From Actinomycetota bacterium (lineage in GTDB: Bacteria; Actinomycetota; Actinomycetes; Streptosporangiales; Streptosporangiaceae), in NCBI GenBank assembly GCA_003161205.1, contig PMOU01000557.1:1-9024 (forward strand): a stretch of 9,024 bases of DNA, in the 5' to 3' direction. Within the stretch, counting starts at the first letter, position 1; each line of letters starts with the position of its first letter. The position numbers and the translations under genes are program-made. The notes below the pieces were generated by a model. The model saw nothing but the letters and a program-made list of their open reading frames with translations, was not told the DNA's origin and did not search any database. Of this stretch, positions 5,551-9,024 are shown piece after piece.

Positions 5551-6495
5551 GTGTCTGGAAGTCCTGAGGCCGACGTACTCGTGCGTGCGCGCGGCCTGAC
5601 CAAGCGGTTCGGGAGCTTCACCGCGGTCGACGGGATCGACTTCGACCTGTACCGGGGGGAGGCGTTCGGCTTCCTCGGGCCGAACGGCGCGGGCAAGTCT
5701 TCCACGATGCGGATGATCGGCTGTGTCTCGCCGCCGACCAGCGGCGAGCTGACCATCTTCGGCCGTGATCCGGTCCGCGACGGGTCCGCGATCCGCGCCC
5801 GGCTCGGCGTGGTGCCGCAGGACGACACCCTGGACGTCGAGCTGACCGTCCAGGAGAACCTGCTCATCTACGGCCGGTACTTCGGCCTGCCCCGCCGCGT
5901 CATCAGGGAACGGACCACGGCGCTGCTGGATTTCGTCCAGCTCGCGGACCGCGCCAGGGACATGGTGGACCCGCTGTCCGGCGGCCTGAAACGACGTCTG
6001 ACGATCGCCCGCTCCCTCATCAACGATCCCGAGATCCTGATCCTCGACGAGCCCACCACCGGGCTGGACCCGCAGGCCAGGCACGTGGTGTGGGACCGGC
6101 TGTTCCGGCTCAAGCAGCGTGGCGTCACGCTGATCCTGACCACGCACTACATGGACGAGGCCGAGCAGCTGTGCGACCGGCTGGTGGTCATGGACCACGG
6201 CAGGTTCGCCGCCGAGGGATCTCCCCGCGAGCTGATCACGCGCTACTGCTCCCCGGAAGTCCTCGAGCTGCGCTTCGATCCTGACCTGCACGAGTCGGCC
6301 GCTGACAAACTCAAAGATTTTCCAGCCGAACGGGCCGAGGTGCTTGCCGACCGGATACTCCTTTACGTCAGCGACGGGGACGCCGCCTTGGCCGCCGTGC
6401 ACGCCAGCGGACTCGAGCCGCTCACCTCTTTGGTCCGCCGCGGCACGCTTGAGGATGTCTTCCTCCGCCTGACCGGCCGCAGGCTGGAGGACTGA
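5551..6495 (+). CDS. ABC-2 type exporter, ATP-binding protein (NodI/DrrA-like)
   Basis: This is the cytoplasmic ATPase of the exporter, 314 residues. All nucleotide-binding motifs are intact: Walker A GPNGAGKS (43-50, Lys49), Q-loop Gln90 in VVPQDD, signature LSGGLKRRL (142-150), Walker B ILILDEP with Asp166 and catalytic Glu167, D-loop GLDPQ, and H-loop His199 in TTHYMDEAEQLCDR. The tail after about residue 220, ending in GTLEDVFLRLTGRRL, is the usual C-terminal part of DrrA/NodI-type ATPases. I chose GTG 5551 because a TAGCCT box seven bases upstream fits a leaderless mRNA; ATG 5521 would add ten residues and has no ribosome site either. Its TGA overlaps the next gene's ATG (TGATG at 6493), showing translational coupling in an operon with two permeases. 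The substrate is unknown; relatives export lipo-oligosaccharides or drugs. Confidence 0.93.
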   Translation: MSGSPEADVLVRARGLTKRFGSFTAVDGIDFDLYRGEAFGFLGPNGAGKSSTMRMIGCVSPPTSGELTIFGRDPVRDGSAIRARLGVVPQDDTLDVELTVQENLLIYGRYFGLPRRVIRERTTALLDFVQLADRARDMVDPLSGGLKRRLTIARSLINDPEILILDEPTTGLDPQARHVVWDRLFRLKQRGVTLILTTHYMDEAEQLCDRLVVMDHGRFAAEGSPRELITRYCSPEVLELRFDPDLHESAADKLKDFPAERAEVLADRILLYVSDGDAALAAVHASGLEPLTSLVRRGTLEDVFLRLTGRRLED

Positions 6496-7286
6496 TGGCG
6501 GGCTGGCCGTCGCTATCCGGCCGTGCGTTCTTGTGCTGGCTGACGGTGTACCGGCGGATCTGGCGGGCCAGCATCTGGTCGAGCGTGCTCGGCCCGCTGT
6601 TCTACCTGGGTGCGCTGGGCGTCGGGCTCGGCTCGCTGGTGGACAAGCACGGGACGGCCAGCCTCGGCGGGGTGAGCTACCTGGCCTTCGTGGCTCCGGC
6701 CATCCTGGCGTCCAGCGCGATGAACACGGCGATGGGGCAGGCGAGCTATCCCGTGTTCGGCTCGGTCAAGTGGAACAAGATCTATATCGCGGCGCAGGCC
6801 TCGGCGCTGCGGCCGTCCGACATCTTCCGCGGTCACCTGATGTTCATGACGATGCGGATCGCGATGAACACCGCCGTCGTCACGGTGTTTATCTGGGCGT
6901 TCGGGGCCGCCAGGTCCGCCTGGGTGGTGCTGGCCTGGCCGGTCTCGGTGCTCACCGGGCTCGCCTTCGCCGCCCCGATCGCGGCCTGGGCGGTCACCTT
7001 GAAGCAGGAGAACTCCTTCGCCTACCTGTTCAGGTTCGGCCTGATGCCGCTGATGCTGTTCTCCGGCACGTTTTTCCCGCTGTCCCAGCTCCCGGCCTGG
7101 CTGCGCCCGATCGCCTACGTCACCCCCCTGTGGCACGGCGTCGCGCTGTGCCGCGCGCTCAGCCTGGGTACCGGGGTTCGCGCCGACCTGCTCGGCTCGC
7201 TCGGTCATGTCGCCTACCTGGCCGCGCTCGCGTCCATCGGGATCTGGGCCGGAGCCCGCACCTACCGCAGGCGCCTGTATGTCTAA
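6495..7286 (+). CDS. ABC-2 type exporter, permease 1 (NodJ-like)
   Basis: This is a membrane permease of 263 residues with about six helices (near 26-48, 61-80, 117-139, 143-166, 178-200 and 236-254). It has the ABC-2 landmarks seen in NodJ-type proteins: FVAPAILASSAMNTAMGQASYP (positions about 65-86), VKWNKIYIAAQASALRPSDI, where the coupling region usually reads ATPLRP, and LMLFSGTFFPLSQLPAWLRP with VTPLWHGVALCRAL near the C-terminus. It should pair with the neighbouring permease, since one ATPase gene serves two different permeases. Its ATG overlaps the ATPase stop, and its own end overlaps the next start by eight bases. Substrate and direction are inferred from family only (export). Confidence 0.93.
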   Translation: MAGWPSLSGRAFLCWLTVYRRIWRASIWSSVLGPLFYLGALGVGLGSLVDKHGTASLGGVSYLAFVAPAILASSAMNTAMGQASYPVFGSVKWNKIYIAAQASALRPSDIFRGHLMFMTMRIAMNTAVVTVFIWAFGAARSAWVVLAWPVSVLTGLAFAAPIAAWAVTLKQENSFAYLFRFGLMPLMLFSGTFFPLSQLPAWLRPIAYVTPLWHGVALCRALSLGTGVRADLLGSLGHVAYLAALASIGIWAGARTYRRRLYV

Positions 7287-8127
7287 CGGGACGCTGCGGA
7301 TGCTGCCTCCCGCCGGGCGGCTGGCCCGGCTCCGGCGCGGCGGCTCGCCGGGCGCGCAAGGGGGCGACCTGGGGAGCTTCCGCCTGATCGAGCGGCACGC
7401 CCGGGTCTACCGACACGCCTGGGTGCTGTTCGCATCCGGTATTTTCGAACCGCTGTTCTACCTGCTGTCCGTGGGGCTGGGCCTGGGCGTCCTGGTGGGC
7501 AAGGTGCCAGGTCCGGGCGGCCACCTGATCTCCTACCGGGATTTCGTCGCGCCCGGTCTGCTCGCGGTGTCCTCGATGAACGGCGCGATGTACGACTCGA
7601 CGTTCAACATCTTCTTCCGGCTGAAGTACGCCAAGCTCTATGACGCCATCCTCGCCACCCCGATGCGGCCGGCCCAGGTCGCCCTCGGCGAGATCGGCTG
7701 GGCGCTGATCCGCGGCACCATTTACGCCGTGGCGTTCACGCTGGTCATGCTCGCGCTGGACCTGGTGCACTCCTGGTGGGCCGTGCTGGTCGTCCCGGTG
7801 GCGGTGCTGATCGGTTTCGCCTTCGCCGCCCTCGGCATGACGGGCACCACCTACATGAAGAGCTGGCAGGACTTCGACTACGTGATCTTGATCAGCATGC
7901 CGCTCTTCCTGTTCTCCGCGACTTTCTATCCGCTCAGCGTCTACCCGCGGGCGGTCCAGGTGATCGTCGAGTGCACGCCGCTGTATCAGGGCGTGGTGCT
8001 GCTGCGTGACCTGACCCAGGGAGTGGTCGGCCCCGGTCTGCTGTGGCGCGCGGCCTACCTGGCCGTGCTCGGCCTGGCCGGCCTGGCCGCGTCCGGCCGG
8101 CGCATCGGAAAACTCCTGCTCGTCTGA
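7279..8127 (+). CDS. ABC-2 type exporter, permease 2 (paralogue of permease 1)
   Basis: This is a membrane permease of 282 residues. An N-terminal cytoplasmic segment of about 45 residues rich in Gly, Arg and Pro precedes about six helices. Parallel landmarks to permease 1 are FVAPGLLAVSSMNGAMYDST (about 89-108), LKYAKLYDAILATPMRP (about 115-131), SWQDFDYVILISMPLFLFSA and TFYPLSVYPRAVQVIVECTP (about 195-234), then LYQGVVLLRDLTQG. The shared order and motifs show that the two permeases arose by duplication and probably form a heterodimer. ATG 7279 overlaps the previous stop by eight bases (TAA 7284-7286), which supports coupling; an earlier in-frame start at 7207 would lie deep inside permease 1. 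It ends 28 bp before the DUF2079 gene. Confidence 0.93.
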   Translation: MSNGTLRMLPPAGRLARLRRGGSPGAQGGDLGSFRLIERHARVYRHAWVLFASGIFEPLFYLLSVGLGLGVLVGKVPGPGGHLISYRDFVAPGLLAVSSMNGAMYDSTFNIFFRLKYAKLYDAILATPMRPAQVALGEIGWALIRGTIYAVAFTLVMLALDLVHSWWAVLVVPVAVLIGFAFAALGMTGTTYMKSWQDFDYVILISMPLFLFSATFYPLSVYPRAVQVIVECTPLYQGVVLLRDLTQGVVGPGLLWRAAYLAVLGLAGLAASGRRIGKLLLV

Positions 8128-8143
8128 CCTGCGTCCGGACAGG

Positions 8144-8149
8144 TAGGCT
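8144..8149 (+). promoter_or_regulatory. Candidate leaderless -10 box of the DUF2079 gene
   Basis: TAGGCT lies six bases before ATG 8156, so transcription would start on the ATG. The context AGGTAGGCTGCGT closely resembles the box before the ABC operon. CCGGACAGGT, which includes its first base, recurs at 8187-8196. The gene may therefore be transcribed on its own as well as by read-through from the exporter operon. Confidence 0.5.
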
Positions 8150-8155
8150 GCGTTA

Positions 8156-9024
8156 ATGGGGGAGGAGCGGCGGACCTCACCTGGTGCCGGACAGGTCCTG
8201 CGGGGGACCGAGGCACTCACAGCGATGCCGGATCCGTCCGTCCCTAAAAGTGACCTTATAGTCGCTCAAAGTGAGATTTTCTCGGCGCCGATCCCTGGCG
8301 TCTACCGGGATCCGGTCACCTGGGCGATCGTGCTGGCCGTCTTCGGCTCGTACGCGGCGCTCTCGCTGTTCCGGTTGCTGCAGCTCAACCCCACCTCGTG
8401 GGATCTCGGCATCTACACCGAATACGTCAAGCAGTACGCACACCTCAAGGCACCGGTCGTCGATATCAGGGCCGCGGGATTCAACCTGCTCGGCGATCAC
8501 TTCCAGCCGATCGTGGCGCTCTTGGCCCCGATCTTCCGCGTTTTCCCCTCGGCCGCGACGTTGCTCATCGCCCAGGCGCTGCTGGCCGCGTTGTCCGTTT
8601 TCCCGGTGAGCCAGCTCGCGCGCGAGAAGCTCGGCGTCGGTCCCGGCCGCGCGATCGCGCTCGCGTACGGGTTCTGCTGGGGCCTGCAGCAGATGGTCGA
8701 GTTCGACTTCCACGAGATCGCGTTCGCGGTCCCGCTGCTGGCCTTCTCGCTGTCCGCGCTGGTTCGCGGGCATCTCAAGGCCGCGACCTGGTGGGCGCTT
8801 CCGCTGGTCTTCGTCAAAGAAGACCAGGGCTTCACCGTGGCCGCCATCGGCCTCTACCTGATCATTGCGGGCCTGCGCGCGAGCGGGCCGGCCCCCGCGA
8901 CCAGTGGCCCGCAGGAGCGCGGGAGCACCGGCGGCGTGCCCGCGAACCAGGACCCGGACGGGCTCAGGCGGATGAGGGCCGGGTTGCTCCTGCTGATCTG
9001 GGGCTTCGGCTGGTCATTCCTGGC
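8156..9024 (+). CDS. DUF2079 multi-spanning membrane protein, 3' end cut by window
   Basis: The frame is open from ATG 8156 to the right edge (289 complete codons). A hydrophilic N-terminal tail of about 50 residues leads into the first helix (about 55-72). Family marks are SWDLGIYTEYVKQY (about 81-94), AGFNLLGDHFQPIVALLAPI (about 107-126), QQMVEFDFHEIAFAVPLLAF (about 178-197) and ALPLVFVKEDQGFTVAA (about 214-230). DUF2079 proteins are large polytopic proteins that look like GT-C glycosyltransferases using polyprenyl-linked sugars, but no member's role is firmly known to me. A polar Gly/Pro/Ser-rich stretch (about 241-275) sits between two helices. ATG 8156 fits a leaderless promoter; ATG 8225 is an in-frame alternative that removes 23 residues of the tail. 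The position directly after the ABC exporter suggests related work at the envelope. Confidence 0.88.
   Translation, partial: MGEERRTSPGAGQVLRGTEALTAMPDPSVPKSDLIVAQSEIFSAPIPGVYRDPVTWAIVLAVFGSYAALSLFRLLQLNPTSWDLGIYTEYVKQYAHLKAPVVDIRAAGFNLLGDHFQPIVALLAPIFRVFPSAATLLIAQALLAALSVFPVSQLAREKLGVGPGRAIALAYGFCWGLQQMVEFDFHEIAFAVPLLAFSLSALVRGHLKAATWWALPLVFVKEDQGFTVAAIGLYLIIAGLRASGPAPATSGPQERGSTGGVPANQDPDGLRRMRAGLLLLIWGFGWSFL

Noticed and set aside
5524..6402. Minus-strand ORF of 292 codons
   Set aside because: It is antisense to the ABC ATPase with all motifs intact on the plus strand.
8128..8143. Hairpin CCTGCGTCCGGACAGG after the ABC operon as terminator
   Set aside because: The arms pair only with a two-base bulge and leave no proper loop; it more likely belongs to the promoter region of the next gene.
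7159..8220. Minus-strand ORF of 353 codons
   Set aside because: It runs opposite permease 2 and parts of its neighbours; the Arg/Gln/His/Gly-rich product has no domain pattern.

Overview
The window is very GC-rich and gene-dense. It encodes an F420-dependent (Ddn-type) oxidoreductase, a DUF4232 secreted protein, a DUF2079 membrane protein and several apparently leaderless genes. Together these point to an actinobacterium, probably a Streptosporangiales or Streptomyces-like lineage. The lineage is inferred from gene content; no taxonomic marker is present.

Left part (1-2450): a 4-alpha-glucanotransferase (malQ) on the minus strand runs off the left edge. It is divergent from a small secreted DUF4232 protein on the plus strand. 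That gene converges on a Ddn-type deazaflavin oxidoreductase, and a strong hairpin between them probably ends transcription in both directions.

Middle part (2880-3900): a visibly AT-richer block with unusual codons holds a gene for a PD-(D/E)XK nuclease carrying two N-terminal helical DNA-binding-type repeats. It lies just downstream of a tRNA-Pro(GGG) gene on the same strand. The nuclease promoter resembles the LexA-independent, PafBC-type DNA-damage promoter of actinobacteria. Its spacing puts transcription start at the ATG, so the mRNA would be leaderless. A perfect 9-bp inverted repeat abuts the 5' end of the tRNA. I see this block as the most interesting part of the window.

Right part (4000-9024): an envelope-related group. 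It contains a monofunctional GT51 peptidoglycan glycosyltransferase (plus strand), a convergent GtrA-family membrane protein (minus strand), a three-gene ABC-2 exporter operon (one ATPase and two paralogous permeases joined by overlapping start and stop codons), and the first part of a DUF2079 multi-spanning membrane protein cut by the right edge. GtrA and DUF2079 proteins are thought to work with lipid-linked sugars, and ABC-2 exporters of this type can move lipids, glycans or drugs. A shared role in envelope glycan or lipid export is plausible but unproven. No CRISPR array, insertion sequence, integrase or rRNA was seen.
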